This document shows, in pieces, positions 10,017-23,302 of a DNA stretch of 64,000 nucleotides (position 1 is its first letter; each line of letters opens with the position of its first letter). Made by a program: the position numbers and the translations under genes. The notes under the pieces are model-generated. The model did not search any database and was not told the DNA's origin. It saw only the letters and a list, made by a program, of their open reading frames with translations. Source of the DNA: Paraspadella gotoi (lineage: Eukaryota > Chaetognatha); NCBI GenBank assembly GCA_051294375.1, contig CM119263.1:17632628-17696627 (forward strand). Reading direction: 5' to 3'.

Positions 10017-13000
10017 TTATAAAAAAGTCGAGACAGTCTCCGATAACTGCATGAGGACCAAGAGGTGCACCGGAAGGCAGGACCGGCGATCCCCGACAGC
10101 GGGATCGAGCGTCAGCCAAGAAAGTGCATTGTAGCGCTCTAGGACGTGACGTAACACATCGCAAGTCGTCGTTGAGTCAAGCGGATGGCTCGGCCGCACA
10201 GCGGAGTCGCGAGATACGCTCGTTGGGGCCTGTAAATAAGTTGGTAATAAAAACGAAATGAAGATCTATCATAAGACAACGAGATAAAGGATTAGCTTGA
10301 TAAACCTAGTGCTACAAAAAAAAGTTTGGATAATTCGACGAACGACCTTTCAACGCGCCTTTTCTGAATAACAACGCATTCATATATTTTCAATACCTGA
10401 ATGAGGTCGTCTCGATCTCCGTCGGCTGAAGACAACTGAACCGCGGGGCTGTGAATGTGGAGCGCCGCCTTAAAGAAAGACGGGCAAGCGTTTTCGTACT
10501 TGGGAGCTTTTGACCAAAACCAGTAGGGCAGTGGGGAGGTCTTGGCCGAAGAAACGTAGTATCCCAAAGCAAGAGGCTGGTTCTGAAGGGACGGAGGCGC
10601 GTGTTCCTCGGAAGAGGTTGGGTGGGAGGAGGCAGAAACTGAACCCCCGGCACCAGTGCCGGCCGTTCGGGAATTTCCTGAGAGAAAAAGATGAATTCTT
10701 GAAGCGAATATTTTGGTTCCTTACAAAATTTGTTATTTCTTAATATGAATATTTATTAGATGATTTTGTCTTATCAAATATAAGAATCAAGTGATCCCGT
10801 TCAGCGTTTACCCATCAATGCACCTTGCGGAGAATCTGGACGTTGCATGGCCGACTTGTCAAGCTCGCTCACGCCAAAAAGCTCGTCATCAAATATTTCA
10901 TCAAACATGCCGCAGGGATCGTCATCTATACCGCCTACTCCGAGGAAGATGTCAATGTTGTCCGTCTCCGGCTTGCCAGGTTGATTGGAGTGAGCTAAGA
11001 AAGATAAAATGAATACAAATAAAATGGAGGCACCTTTAATTACAAGAACTAGTCCCCCTTGGGTGTTCTTAATAGATGGATTCGTATAGGAGGGTATATT
11101 TGCCTAAGATAAGAAAAGTATATCACTAAGTACGAAGAGGTTCAGTGTAGACAGCTTAACTATAAATGCGCATTTCAGTTGTACATTCGCAAGTCATAAA
11201 AAATAACATAACATATGTACATTATTGATTAAATGAAGGTGAAATGGGGTGATCGTTAAAGCGTAGTAAAAATTATATATTTAACTTAAATTAAAATTCT
11301 GAAAGTGAGGAAAGAACAACATTATACTAATGTAGAAAAAATGTTATTACAAATTTTACAATTTACGCAGTAGGCCATATTTATACATAGTACTAATCAT
11401 ATAAATGTTAAAATTTCAAAACAGTTTTTTTGTAAGATTTTTTTTGCAGATTTGGATTCGTGACGAATTAAGTTGGTCAAATTAAGTTAGTCAAATATCA
11501 GAAAAACCTTTATTTTAAACTGAAAATTATAATTTTATATGTAAAACATATTTTTTATTTTTAACCCACTTAATGAAAGAATTTTTAAAAATTATTTATA
11601 TTTTCTTTTATCAACTTTTGACGAGGATTTAAATCTGTAATAAAAATTAATAAAAGCCTATTTTGAAATTTTATGATTTTATAAGGATAGTACTATAGAT
11701 AAATATAGCTTACTGCGAAAATTAAAAAACAAAATTAATTTTTTTACAAATTAATGTTCACTGATGGTATGTTGTACATAATTAACTTTTAGAATTTTCG
11801 TACGTAACTTTCACTACGTTCTAGTGATCGTGGGTGGGCGAGGTCTTACAAATCCAAGGAAGGAAGGTAATTGATCAAAGAGATCAAACAGTAAAGGCTG
11901 ACGTTGATTTTTTCGTGGGAAGAACGCCTGCTACACCCCACCACTCATGACTAAAGTCAAAGACTAATAAATGAACGGTTTAAATTCGATTCATCTTAGT
12001 TTAATAATTATATTGTATATTGCTTATTCATGATTAATTTGCATTTCCTAAGTCAGTCATGCGTTTTATAAATAGTATTCCTTTATCACAAACATAGAAA
12101 AAACAAAAATATTTTGATTTCTAAAAAAAAACAGGAAAAACTCAAATTTCATTCTCACCGGTGGCTGAAGTGGGAAAGACTAGAATGTGGGTTTGCGACG
12201 CGTCTTTTGGCGTGTGCATCCGGCCCAAGGCCTCGTCAACGCGCCGAGTCTCATTCGCTCCGTAGGCGCAGACGGCGTCAGTCATCACAGTCAACGACGT
12301 ATCGGCAACGAGCGAAACTAGGCAGGCGGAAAGGATCGTCGGGTGATCGGGTCCGCCGACGTACGTGTTAGAGGAGGTTGACGACGAAGAGGAAATCGCC
12401 GCCGAGGGTGGCTGGCATGTTGGGCATGCCTCTCTTAATTGCGCGCAGGCAGCGAGCAGAGACTTCTTGCCCAACAGTGCGTTCCAGCCCTTCAATTCTC
12501 CATGACCGAGGCGACCGAATCGGCCGACCACAAGTCTCCAGCCCCCAGTCGAAGCCGCCATCACCGCCACGCAGGCATCGAAGAGGCGCTGGAGCCCGAT
12601 CTTTCGCGCCGAGGCCTTCTTCCGTCTCGCCCGGTCGGGAATTTCCACGTTGATGCAGCGAGTTTGAAGGAGCTCACCGCGATCGTCAGTGAAGGCGGCG
12701 AGAAGAAGACGTTGATCCTCCGAGAGGCAGTAGGCGCAAAAGAGGGTAGCCGACCCACGATCCGCCGATGATTTAGAAAAAGGGGGCGACGAAGACGAGG
12801 AGTTTGGCATTTTGGAGGCAGACCCCGTCGCGGATTCCCCAACGAAGTCCCCAACGAGGGCGTGACGGGGCTTAGGGGCGTCAAGAACGAAGGGCGGGGA
12901 GAAGAGGCGATGGACTAGAGGATCGAGACGTGACGAGGAAAGTTTCTTCAAAAGAGACACGTCCTCGGCGCAGGGACCCAAGCCCGTTAGTGATTTGTAG

Positions 13001-16000
13001 GGCGGCTTGAAGTCCAGAATTCTAAAAGAAAAATTGAAAATAATCATTTCTAATGCATAAAGTGATAAGTCGCAAAAAAAGGCACATAATATTGAATTAT
13101 TGATATAAATTTACCTCCGGCACTGACTGAAGACAGAAAATGCAAAGGCTTTGAGTCTGCCGAGTTGGGGTGCACCCGATTCATCGCCACCGTCGACGAT
13201 TGTCTCTAATGGCACCAGTTCCAGATGGAACCGTTTACGTAGCTTTTCCGGCACCTTACCTTCCATTGCCGAAAGCATCTCCGTAAAGCAACTGTTAAAA
13301 AGAGCAAATACAAAAATTTTTGAAAAAAAAAAACCCCGAAATAATTCAAGAATACGGTGTAAAACTGACCGGAAAAGTCCAATGGTTGCAAGCCGCCTGC
13401 AACTTTCCGTCCATTCTTCGTGATGCTGGAATGGGTCGACGACGTAGACGACTACGACGGGAGGCTCGGTCTCGAACTCGTACTTCGTCGGGTGAGTACG
13501 ATAGCTAGAGACACAAGTCGCTGGGGCGGAGGATGAAGATGAAGAGATTCCGTTGTGTTGATGATGATGTTGATGATCGGAGGTAGAGGTCGATGATGAT
13601 GGATCTTCCTTTTTGATGTAGACGCCATCTGGTGGTGGAGGCGGTTGCATCGAACCTGTGGGATAGAAAAAATAAATTGGGTTGCGCGTTTGTTTTTGTA
13701 TTTTAGGGGGATGTCATCATCAGTTTTAGGAATTAACCCAAATATTACCCGGATGAATGGCATCGGCGGAGGCGGGATCTCGCGGGGGAGACGCCCCTTC
13801 TCCTTTCCCTGACTGAGTAGCTTCGTCCCCTCGCGCCGTTAAAGTTTTTACCAAAAATGGGGCCAGAATCTTTACGCAGATAGTGGCGTACAGTCTCAGT
13901 TGCCTCGCCACGGGCGAGTCACCGATCAGATCAAACCACTTGGAAGGCATCGCAGAATTGGTATCCGGATCAGAGGCCCCACTTTTTACGCCCCCTCCAC
14001 TAGCGGCCCGCTTTCGACTAACGCGCATAACTCCGTCGCGCAATTTGTCTGTGAGGGGGCGATGGAGGCCGAAGCGCAAAGTCTCGTAGGTTGCCGACAG
14101 TTCGGAAAAAAACGTTCTTGCGCGGGAGAGGAGGAAGTCATTGTCCGGGGCGACGACGACGTATGCAACGTTCCTGAGTACGAACAAGACGTAAAAAGTC
14201 GTGGCACATATGAAGATAGGTTACGTACATAAATTAAATAACTAAATGTGAAGCTTTAAGATCAAACGAAATACTATTCCAATAAGCCAGAAACTCAGAC
14301 ACAAATTTTAGATACATGGACTAATACTGTCTTTACACGGATTTCAATGGGAGTGAAATGAAACTGACTGACTGTGATTAATATTTGGTCATTTCATTAG
14401 TTGGAAAAGTCCCTGACGTTTATGTTCCTATAATATAAAGCAAATTGATAATACTTTACATCATAGTAATTGGAGCGCTTGCCTTCCAGCAGATTTTTTA
14501 AAAAACTTTTTAACCCTTCTTATTTTATAATTCAATTTTTAACTCATTGTGAAAAAAATTAGGACAAATATTGTAATTTCTTTTACATTCATTAGTTAGT
14601 ATAATGTTTTGGGAGCATACAAAAAAATTCTAATTAATATATTTCAAGGTTTAGAGAGGCAACAGGCTCTTGCCAGATCATTGTTCTTATGCAATTTTTT
14701 TCATCGCTGAATTTTTTATTTTCCACATGTTTTAACTAGAAAAACTATAAAATGAAAAAGGCTGAGACACATACTCAGATGTCTATATCTGTAAGATGAA
14801 CCAAAGTTTTCAAACACTTCATTTTTTAAATAAAAATATAACTTATAACAGGAAGGTCCTTTTCAAATGCAAACTTTTTCCTTTTTTGAAATTCGGCGAT
14901 GCCATTGATGAGCACATGCACATAACTAAGAAAGTAAGCAAACTGGACTACTGAGAGTGAGAAAATAAAAAACATAAGTAATTTTTTTACCAGGGTGCAA
15001 AATCTGAACTTGCAATAACAAATAATTTAGCCACAGTATTTTATCATTTCATTTCACTCCCATTTGAAATCCAAGTAAATTCGTTACATCTTCGATGTAC
15101 AACGAATAAAAATGCATATAAATATACTTATGATTCGTATCAGTCTCTCTGTCCCAAAACCCACCTGGACTTGGAGTAGGGTTCCAGCATCAGCTTTTCC
15201 CAAGCAGCTACAGCAAACGGCGACAGAGAGAGCCATTCCTTCTCATTTGCGAGGGGGTCTGATCCGACAGCGTAACCAACGAGGACGGAAGGTATTGGTT
15301 GCGGCTCACACTGTTCGTCTGTGCCCCGACCAGCCATCTTATGAAACTCGTTCCAAGTTAAGGGTCCTGAGGATTAAGTTTGATATCCTTACTACAAAAA
15401 TATATTAAACATTTTAAGAATCAAATTAATAAACTAATTAAAAGATGAAATTGTAAATACATTTTCAGACAATTTAAACCTTTAATACAAAAGCCCACTT
15501 ATTACATAATCTCGAAGAACCTTGGGCATTCCAAGCCGGGCGAGAAAAAAAACTATGTAAATAGTGGATACTTTTTTTCACCTGTAACATTGTACACAAC
15601 GTCCCAGAGATTTGTGTGTCTCTTGCTCTGAATGGCGTCTTGAAGAAAAGGCTGGAGCGATCGCAACAACCGCACCGCGTCAGCAGAGTTTACGCGGCTC
15701 TGGTTAACGCCTGATTCGTATGCCCATCGATGAACAACGCTTGAAGCGGTAGCAGAAGTGGCCACCGAATCGAGGTAGTCTGCGCGTCTATGTGGCGGCG
15801 CCGTTTCCGCCGCTGCCCGACATCCGACGCCCATCGCGGCGCGTCCAACGTCGTCGCCATCACAGAGTTCCAACTCAATTGCGGACTCGATAGCGGCACG
15901 TGTGCGTGATGTCCATGGCTTTGTGGTCGAAAAGTGACGTCGCAATACCGGCGAAGGAAACGGCACCGTGAACTGCTCGATGAGAAGCTCCAACACGGAA

Positions 16001-19000
16001 ATCGGCGTGTCCGTATTTACGGGAAAACTGTTCACTGCAGCTGCCGCAGTCGCGGAAGCGTTGGGAAGCGACAGAGACGGTTTGTGGAGGTAGCGGGAAG
16101 AAGGTCGGACGAATCGAGCACCGCCGAGGGCTAGGAGGTCCCGTTCGTCCTCCCAAAAAAGTCCGGCGTTGTAGCCAAGATAACGATTTCGGACGGCGGA
16201 GAAGCCGCATGTGCAGCGGAATTGAGAGTCGCCAGAGGAGTCGGGCAGCACCACTTCCACGTCCAGACCTAAGGTAGAGAATGAAGGTTTAAAAATTTGA
16301 CATCAGGCGTTTCCGATGGCATAGAAATATTAAAAGCCACGCTGATCGTATTTAACATTGTTACGTAACTGTAAAGTTTAATTTCACTCATGTCAAACTG
16401 AATAGAAACAAAGATCTCTTCCGTCTTCGAGTAAGAGTTACTAATTAATTGATTAATTAATTTGGCCATTAATCATACGAAGTCAACAGAGTTCCAATTT
16501 GAACACACCTTTGAGATCGGTATTGCAGACGCAGATGTTGCAAGAATCAAAGTTGTGATCCTTAAAGAGATTAAGGAGGGTATCGGAAAGGGCGATGTTG
16601 ACGACGAGAGAGTTGGCTTCTGGATAGGAGGTCGCCGAAGCTGAGGAATCCGACGAAGGCCTGAAGAAAAAAATTCATTCTGGATTTCTATCTTGACCAA
16701 AACGAGACGTTGGTCAGGTTGAAAATATTTGACCTTTGATCCGCAGAGTTATTGGCGCTTGCGGCGGAGGACGCGGCGGAGGCGGCGGCAGCGGCATTGG
16801 CAGTGGCCTTTGGGCCGCCGCCACCGCCGTGATATGCTGAGCTGGCGTTAGATGCTGGCGAAGGCAGGGGTTCGTAACTTGCTGGACCTGCATGACTAAG
16901 AGGAGTGCGTGGCAGACCCGGGGTGTCGAGGCCACCGCGTGGGCCACCTCCCAGTGCGAAGGATGCCGGTGAGTTAACGGAAGAATCCAGCGGAGCAGGT
17001 TGGGAAGCTGGGTTAGGAACAAATAATTTTTTATCCTTCGTTCACAAAATAATTTTTGTGCTTTATGAATACTATTACTTCACCACCACATTTTTGTACA
17101 TTTTAGTCGTTTTCTTCTTTCGTTTATCTTCATCATAGACTTAGTTTTGAATACTTTCGAAAACTCACCGTTGGGGCGGTGTTCACGAACGCCCCTCCCA
17201 GTGCCAAATGCCTCGTCAGCCAGTCCCAAAAGGGGCTTGGCTTCGACGGGAACCATCGAGTAGGACGCTCCAGTAGATCGTTTGTAAGAAACGCCGATGT
17301 CGAGAGGAGGAAGACGCAACGAGGGCAGATTCGTAACTGGGGCGTATTTATTAGATCCACGGAATGGGGCCACCGAAGGAGGGAGCCAGATCTTCAAAAA
17401 AAAGTGTTAACTAACTTACTACAAAAATTAACCTTTTTTTAATAAATTATTCCAATCAAAGCGCGAGTTAATTTTGGATGCTTTTTATATCTCCTTGCAT
17501 GTAAAATTTACGTAGCCCTTATTTATCTTTCCCTCATGTTATCCGACTAGCAATAAGGAGAGAAAAAAAATTTCCCAGTACCCTTACTTGGGACCAATCC
17601 ATTTTCTCCGCCGCCCTCTCCACCAGTCCCCCTGTGGTTGATTCTAATTTAACCACGGCCAACGCCGGCGGATGCTGCAGCGCAGGCGCTCCAGCCAAAA
17701 CGCCGTCGATGGACGTAGTGTGATCGGCATCAGCCTCTGGTTCATCCTTATTGTGATCGGCCGATGGCGGAGTAGGGTATATGTTAGAAAGTTCCGGACC
17801 ACAATCTTTGGAGGAGGAAGCAGCGACGGGATTCTTTGAGGTCTTGGTAGACAGTGACGCCGAGGGATCATCCTCGGTGTCAGAATCAGTATCAAAAAGC
17901 TGGTCCAAATCGGCAAGGGAAGCTTCGAGGTCGCCGGGCTAAAAAAAATGACAGGAGAATTGAGAAATCACAATCAAAAGGTAAAAGAAAAGAGTTGTTT
18001 ATAACTCGCCCAACCTTCAAAAAAGCGGCTGCTGACTTCGCTGCTGCCGCTGCGGCATTAGCATCTTTCGTTTCTTTGACCTCTTTTTCTGGTGACACTG
18101 TTGACGTTGGCTCGACCTTTTGTTTCTTCTCTTCTGGACCGAAGGAGGCTTCACGCGCGGCGGCAGCCTCGTCATCATCGTCTAAAAAGTGAAAAAAGGA
18201 CAACCGCAGGTTTAAAAATCAAATAGTACTTGGTCTGTTAGAGGGTAAATGTTGTTGGCATTCTCCAGTTAAACATACCAGATCCAAACTCGTAGGGATC
18301 GTGCGAAGGTCGAGGTTCACCCTTGATTCTCTTAACCCCCACTTTCGGACCTGCAACCTCCCAGGGAGATTCAGCCTTAACGCGGACACCTTCCAACGTC
18401 GACGTCGAATCTTTCGACCAAGTGGCGCGAAAGCTTCGATGCGCGGCCTGATTGTCCGCGTAGAGAGAGGGGAAGTTAATGGTTCGATCGGCTTCGGCCA
18501 AGCGGCTAGCCTCTTCCTCGCGTATCGAAGCGCGAAGGCGTGGCCGTTTCAAAGATCGGACGAGCTGTTGGGCATGGTCGGAGACGTCGCGACAGAAGCG
18601 AGTAGCCTATAAAAAACGTAGAAGACTAAATTACAGAGGACAAATCATGGGCACTCCATGGCACAGTAACTAATACCGATTTACTCGTATTCATTTAGAT
18701 AAACTTTGAAATCAAATTAACGAACAAGATGTGCTCACCTTGCAATCAGTCGCCTCCGTCTCAGCAACGGGTCCAACATAGAGATGCCGCTGATGCCCAA
18801 CGGAAAGTATCGACGTAGATACGGCAGTGGTAGTGGGTAAAACCGAAGCTGTTGAACATCCCATGTTCACAGATGTGGTATCCTCCTTCTTTAATTGGGG
18901 TGGATGGGGCGAAAGAGTCGGCATCGCAGGATCTGACGGGGGCTGCCCGCCACTGCCGAGGGCGGGAGCAGAGGCAAAGGAAGTTGTGACGCCGGTAAGA

Positions 19001-21944
19001 GAGGAGGGACCACAGGTCACTGCATTAGCAGCGGCGGCGTTAATGGTAAGAGGCTGAAGCAGTGGATCAGTAGTCACCAAAGGGGAAGGAGTAGCGGCAC
19101 GAAAAGGTGACGGAGAGGCTCCAACTAATTTGCCGAAAACAAGTTAAACGAGTTAAATTTAGTGAGGCATTTCGATAACAAATTCAAGAAAACCTTAGCA
19201 TTTGGCACAAAACGGTAAATATCAACAAACCTTAATTATAATTTAATATTTATTAAACTAACCATTTTCAATCGCTCCTTCCGTCTTGAGGAGAACACCT
19301 TCAGCGCCGATCCGTCCAGTATACCCAGCGCTTATCCCACTGACGGACGTTCGGAAAGTAATAAAGTTGTCTCCTGAGGCCGCGAGAAACGGATCAGGCT
19401 GAAACTTGGGGGCATCAAGAGATGCCATTGATCGTCGGTGAAACGATCCTCCAAATTTGCGAGTCTTCAACGACGAAGGCTTTTCTTTCGTCTGCATAAT
19501 AAACGTCATAGCATAATTCATAATATTTTTGGTATATAGTTTCGTGACAAGCTGATTTTCTTCGACTATGTCCGAAAACCGAGAGCGATAGTCCTTCATA
19601 GTAAGCATTCAGCATTTGTTCAGCACATAGGATTCAAGACAGCTCGTTTAGAATTTTCTATTTTGATTGTTCAAATTTTATACAGAAGAAAATCTTAAAA
19701 ATGAAACCCACCTTAGAGGCATTAGAAAAGTCATTGTCGCTTGTGCCTCCTCCGAGATGCTTTCTGATGCTTTCTCCCCACACTGCTGCGTTGGTACCAG
19801 CGTTGGTCCCGCTAAATCCGCTAGTCGAATTCCCTGTTCCAGGTGTCAACGTCCGAGAAGACGGCGGCGTCAATTTTCCGACTCCGGTATTAGCTTTGCC
19901 ACCACCTCCACTGCTACCAGAAGTCAAGACTGCCCCGCAAGAGTTGACGCGCGTTTTAATTCCACTGACGCAAGCGCAGCTGCGTCGATCGGCCGGGTTT
20001 GAAAATGGCCACATAGACAACTTCTCCACATTCGTCACGGTCGTTGTTGTCGTCGTGGTCTCCGTCTTTGTTTTTCCGTCGACTTCTACGGGCGTCGGAC
20101 TTCGTGTCCGTAACGCGGTCGATGACGTCGCGGACGCTACCGCGCCTGACGCAGGTAAAGCAGACGTGGTGGAAATATTGCGATCTTTTTCAACATTCTG
20201 CAGAAGACGACGGCCGAGGGAATCGGAAGAAGGCGAGGCGCGGATTGCAGTTTCGCCGAGAAAGTCGGAAAGCGTCGGAATCGCTTTGAGTTTAAGAAAT
20301 AATGACGAGTATTAAATACGAGAAATTTAACCAATAAAAAATTTTACGGAAAATCTTTGTAGTATGTACTATGTAGTCTTTACTTACTCAAGGTTTGCAC
20401 TTCGTCGTCATGTTTCGCGGTCCCCTTCACATCGGCATGATCAGGCGGCGAAGTCGGTGGTGTTAATGCATAACAAGAATTTTGGTTAAGTCCATGCTGT
20501 TGCTGTTGTAACTTTTGCGAAACCCGAGATCCGGGGGCCCGTGTCGCCGAGGAAGCGACTGATGCAGACGCAACAATCGATTTATTTTCCTGCATCGAAA
20601 CCGTTGTCTCCGTCGACGAAGATACCACTCTGGGCACGGAGCCACCAACACAGTCTAAAGGATTATCGGCCTTCGCCGGCACGAGAACGTGGCAAGAGGG
20701 ATATTTCATTCTTGCCCCGCCCACAACAACTTCAACGACAGCGGGCACTCGGCCAGAAGCGGCGGTAGCCGCCACTCCTCCGGCTCCGCCGCTCGTCCAC
20801 ACTCCCGCTACGCCTCCACCGACTCCGTCCGAAAAGTGTACGTCGTCGGGAGTGCGCACCGGGTAAAAGTGACGCCATTCTTCGAGGCACTGAGTGGCAG
20901 CCGCGTCAGCATCCTTTACTGCCCGACCCGTCAAGGTCCCGCGGAGGCCGTAGGGCGAAAGCACCACTTCCACTCCGCGGGAGGCGGCGAGAGGAGGGGA
21001 AGAATGAGTTCGAGATTTCGATGAGTGGGATGAGCTGCTGACAAAGATAGAAAAACAACTATTACTGTAAAATTAAATATAATAAAAAACTAAGAAAACC
21101 CTGAAAAGAAATTCCTACCGTTCATCCTTCCGCTTGACTCCTCCATTGGCATCAACGAGATGTTGTGGAGTCAACGTCAGCAACGGGTGATGCTGCCGAA
21201 CGTCGATGGAGGCGCACACGGTGGATTCTCCATGGAGAAAAAAGTTGAAGGCGAAAGAGAGATGCCCACTTCGATCTCCAGGAGAGGTAACAGGCTGCAC
21301 AAACCATTTGCCCACACGAACGAAGTTGTGTCCGAGCAGACACTTTTCGATTAAGTTATGGAGAGCTTTAAACAGCAACGTCCGGCACTCGTAGGTTAGT
21401 TGACCGTCTTTCCACGACCCGTTGTCGTTTCGCTCCAATTTTTTGGAGACCAAGTTCTGCAAATTGACTGGCTCAGTCTTGTACCAGAATACCCAAAGTT
21501 CTTTGCCGTACGAGGGCGAAGAAGGATCAGACGTCGAATGTTGGTGGTGGTGGTGGTTGGTGTGGTGGTGCGAAGGCGGTCCGCCCGTGGGACGCTTGAA
21601 GCGCTTCCAAACCACGAGAATGTCAGCAGAGAGACATTTGGTGTAGGAAAGAAGCACAGGATCGTCAAGGGGATCACTGATGTCGCTGAGGGTGAAATAA
21701 GAAATTAAATAGTTTTACATGAATAACCTCATGCTCGTTTTTTAAAGGTTCACAAATCAGTTAAAATAAAAAAAAAATATACTCGGTTATCAAGAGAGGT
21801 TTCACATGTATAAATTTACCTCGGTGTATCGGCGGTCGTCCTGTATGTGTACCACTGTATTTCATTGAGGTCGGTCAAAGAAAACAAGTTAGTGTGGCAG
21901 TCCTCGAGGGAGCAGCCGTTAACGCCCTGGCTGGCGTTCGTCAT
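10017..21944 (-). CDS. MED13: Mediator complex subunit 13
   Basis: MED13 joins the CDK8-kinase module to core Mediator in the nucleus and so represses or tunes RNA polymerase II initiation. Twenty-one exons join in phase to 2442 codons plus stop, near the usual family length. The N-terminus [17 protein letters not shown], the block [14 protein letters not shown] and the MID-region cysteines [19 protein letters not shown] are typical. So are [30 protein letters not shown] and [14 protein letters not shown], and finally THILVFPTS and [17 protein letters not shown] near the C-terminus. The ATG at 21944 gives the conserved N-terminus. Linkers are rich in Ser, Thr, Ala and His. The second acceptor choice for exon 3 (21034) would remove one residue. 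The SRCAP-type gene is transcribed divergently from 26517. Confidence 0.97.
10995..12158. other. MED13 intron with diverged repeat
   Basis: No exon is seen in this 1164-bp intron. The stretch at about 11400-11720 resembles the long TIR repeats at 49412-49973 and 57721-58343 (shared GATTTGGATTCG, TTTATGATTTTATAAGGATA and ACTATAGATAAATATA blocks), but is more diverged. Confidence 0.5.
14332..15079. mobile_element. MITE in MED13 intron 14
   Basis: TTTACACGGATTTCAATGGG at 14332, continuing into AGTGAAATGAAA, is inverted as TTTCATTTCACTCCCATTTG then AAATCCAAGTAAA at 15047-15079. The arms are about 33 bp with a few differences. They enclose about 680 bp of AT-rich sequence with no frame. It nearly fills the intron between exons 14 and 15 (14174-15164). 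No clear target duplication was found. Confidence 0.75.
16509..19124 (-). other. MED13: MED13 exons 6-12 (linker and start of MID)
   Basis: Exons, in transcript order: 19124-18739, 18606-18279, 18181-18015, 17938-17588, 17391-17169, 17007-16734 and 16660-16509. The linker is acidic and low-complexity. It keeps the conserved [17 protein letters not shown] and YPTPPS motifs in exon 9. Exon 11 is Ala/Gly/Ser-rich. Its donor (AAAG|GTCAAA) is weak but is the only one that restores phase into exon 12, which begins the MID region ([21 protein letters not shown]). Confidence 0.87.
19263..21944 (-). other. MED13: MED13 exons 1-5 (N-terminal domain)
   Basis: Exons, in transcript order: 21944-21820, 21685-21119, 21037-20388, 20283-19712 and 19491-19263. 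They encode residues 1 to about 714. Exon 2 has the strands [10 protein letters not shown] and [13 protein letters not shown] plus a poly-His run. Exon 3 ends with the candidate phosphodegron LTPPTSP (residues 422-428). Exon 4 has [18 protein letters not shown], matching the conserved W-x-F..SC-C segment. All junctions are GT/AG and the phases agree. Confidence 0.9.
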
Positions 21945-22559
21945 CTTCCGAGACGGTTATACTTGGTGATCAGTTGAAGGTGCACCGAATGCACAATGAG
22001 TTTATAGAAAAATGCACAATTATCGAACGGGCGCGATAGATAAGCCATCGACGCTCGAAAACGAGCCGCATAATCGACTCCTGTAAAGAAACCTGGAATA
22101 ATGGCGTAATCTAATTAATTGGAGGTTTCTAGTTACGAGTTTCATATGAAAAGCCGTTTTTGAACGTTATAATCTGTTTAGAGAACAGAAGAAAACTCAG
22201 TAGCTGGGAAAAAAGGAACGGCAATGAATGTCATAAACGGTGAAATACGTAAGAACACTTCCACTCGGTACGAAGACGATGGAAAAAGAGCTACTGAATC
22301 GGTAACAGAAGGATTTTTCGGCGTAACTTTTTCAGGACAAGATGTCCCAGTCCCGGCCATTGCTTTAACGCGAAGTTGCGCACAACCCTTGATTTGGTTC
22401 TCTGCGCATTCGAGGCGAATGGAGGAGTAACTAACGGCATCCGGGACTCGCGCGAATAGATATGAACCTTATTTGGACCGGATTAGCATTTTAAAGTCAA
22501 AGCAGGCTTACAACACTTAACGTGGCCCCGTTTATTATGTTTTACTTTTGTGAATTTTT

Positions 22560-22737
22560 GTATGGCCCCCATCGAGCATGTAAACTACTTGAAGAGGATA
22601 TCAATTTTGGAATGAGGTAAAGATGTTCATGTGTTATGTGGATAATTTATTTCTTTAAATTTTCATAGGTTTTTTTGCCTTATGTCCTATAATAAAGACG
22701 TCATCCTAAACAAAAAAAAAAAAAAAAAAAAAAAAAA
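22560..22737 (+). mobile_element. Poly(A)-tailed block, probable retrocopy 3' end
   Basis: AATAAA at 22691-22696 is followed 15 nt later by 26 consecutive A residues (22712-22737), the layout of a processed transcript tail. The 5' limit is unknown. An 18-bp match to CTATAATAAAGACTTCAT recurs near 24185 without the tail. A short reading frame at 22224-22430 upstream is not convincing. It could be the 3' end of a retroposed mRNA or of a LINE/SINE. Confidence 0.45.
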
Positions 22738-23302
22738 CATTCATTCTTCATTTAACCATTTATCTTCACGACTAAATTAACAATATTCTCAGTTTGACAA
22801 TTGTTCTTTTTTCTCATTCTCGCGAACGTATTAAATTGTTATCTTTTCTTTCTCTTTCCAGAAAAAAAACCTTATGTCTAGTACGTCCTGGATCGAGCTA
22901 ATTAATCCATCAATGAAAAAAATCGTACTTATCTAATTTTACTATTTGCTATTCCTTGGCTGAGAAAGGAGCTCTAAAAACTTTTTTGATAGAAAAAAAA
23001 TTTTGATGGTTGATAGCAATGGTATTGATCGTACTTAGTTGATATTATTTTTAACCAACTTGTAAAGTCCGGACGATCATATACAACTCAGATGCTCTTT
23101 TATATCGGAGATATCGACGTTCGACTCTTTCTCTCTTTTGCGGTCATTTCAGATTCTGCTCTGAAACGGGACTCTTCTCTAAAATAATAAACGTTTGTGG
23201 ACGCTTTGTGGATGCTTAGTGGATTCTTCTTTCTTTGTTTATTTGAGTATATTGCTTCTTTGATTAATCATTTGATTATTAGTTAGTATTTCATTGATTG
23301 TA

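Larger units (their letters stand above)
10017..16268 (-). other. MED13: MED13 exons 13-21 (MID and C-terminal domain)
   Basis: Exons, in transcript order: 16268-15582, 15366-15165, 14173-13749, 13655-13370, 13291-13115, 13021-12159, 10994-10824, 10677-10397 and 10229-10017. Exons 15-21 cover the C-terminal MED13 domain, including [29 protein letters not shown] (spanning a small intron), [10 protein letters not shown] and [18 protein letters not shown]. Exon 18 is the longest at 863 bp. Confidence 0.93.

Noticed and set aside
12142-12884. Several long plus-strand and alternative minus-strand frames
   Set aside because: They are shadows of MED13 exon 18, whose frame matches the family.
22224-22430. 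68-codon plus-strand frame upstream of MED13
   Set aside because: No family resemblance, no splice context, and it precedes a probable retrocopy. Not supported as a gene.
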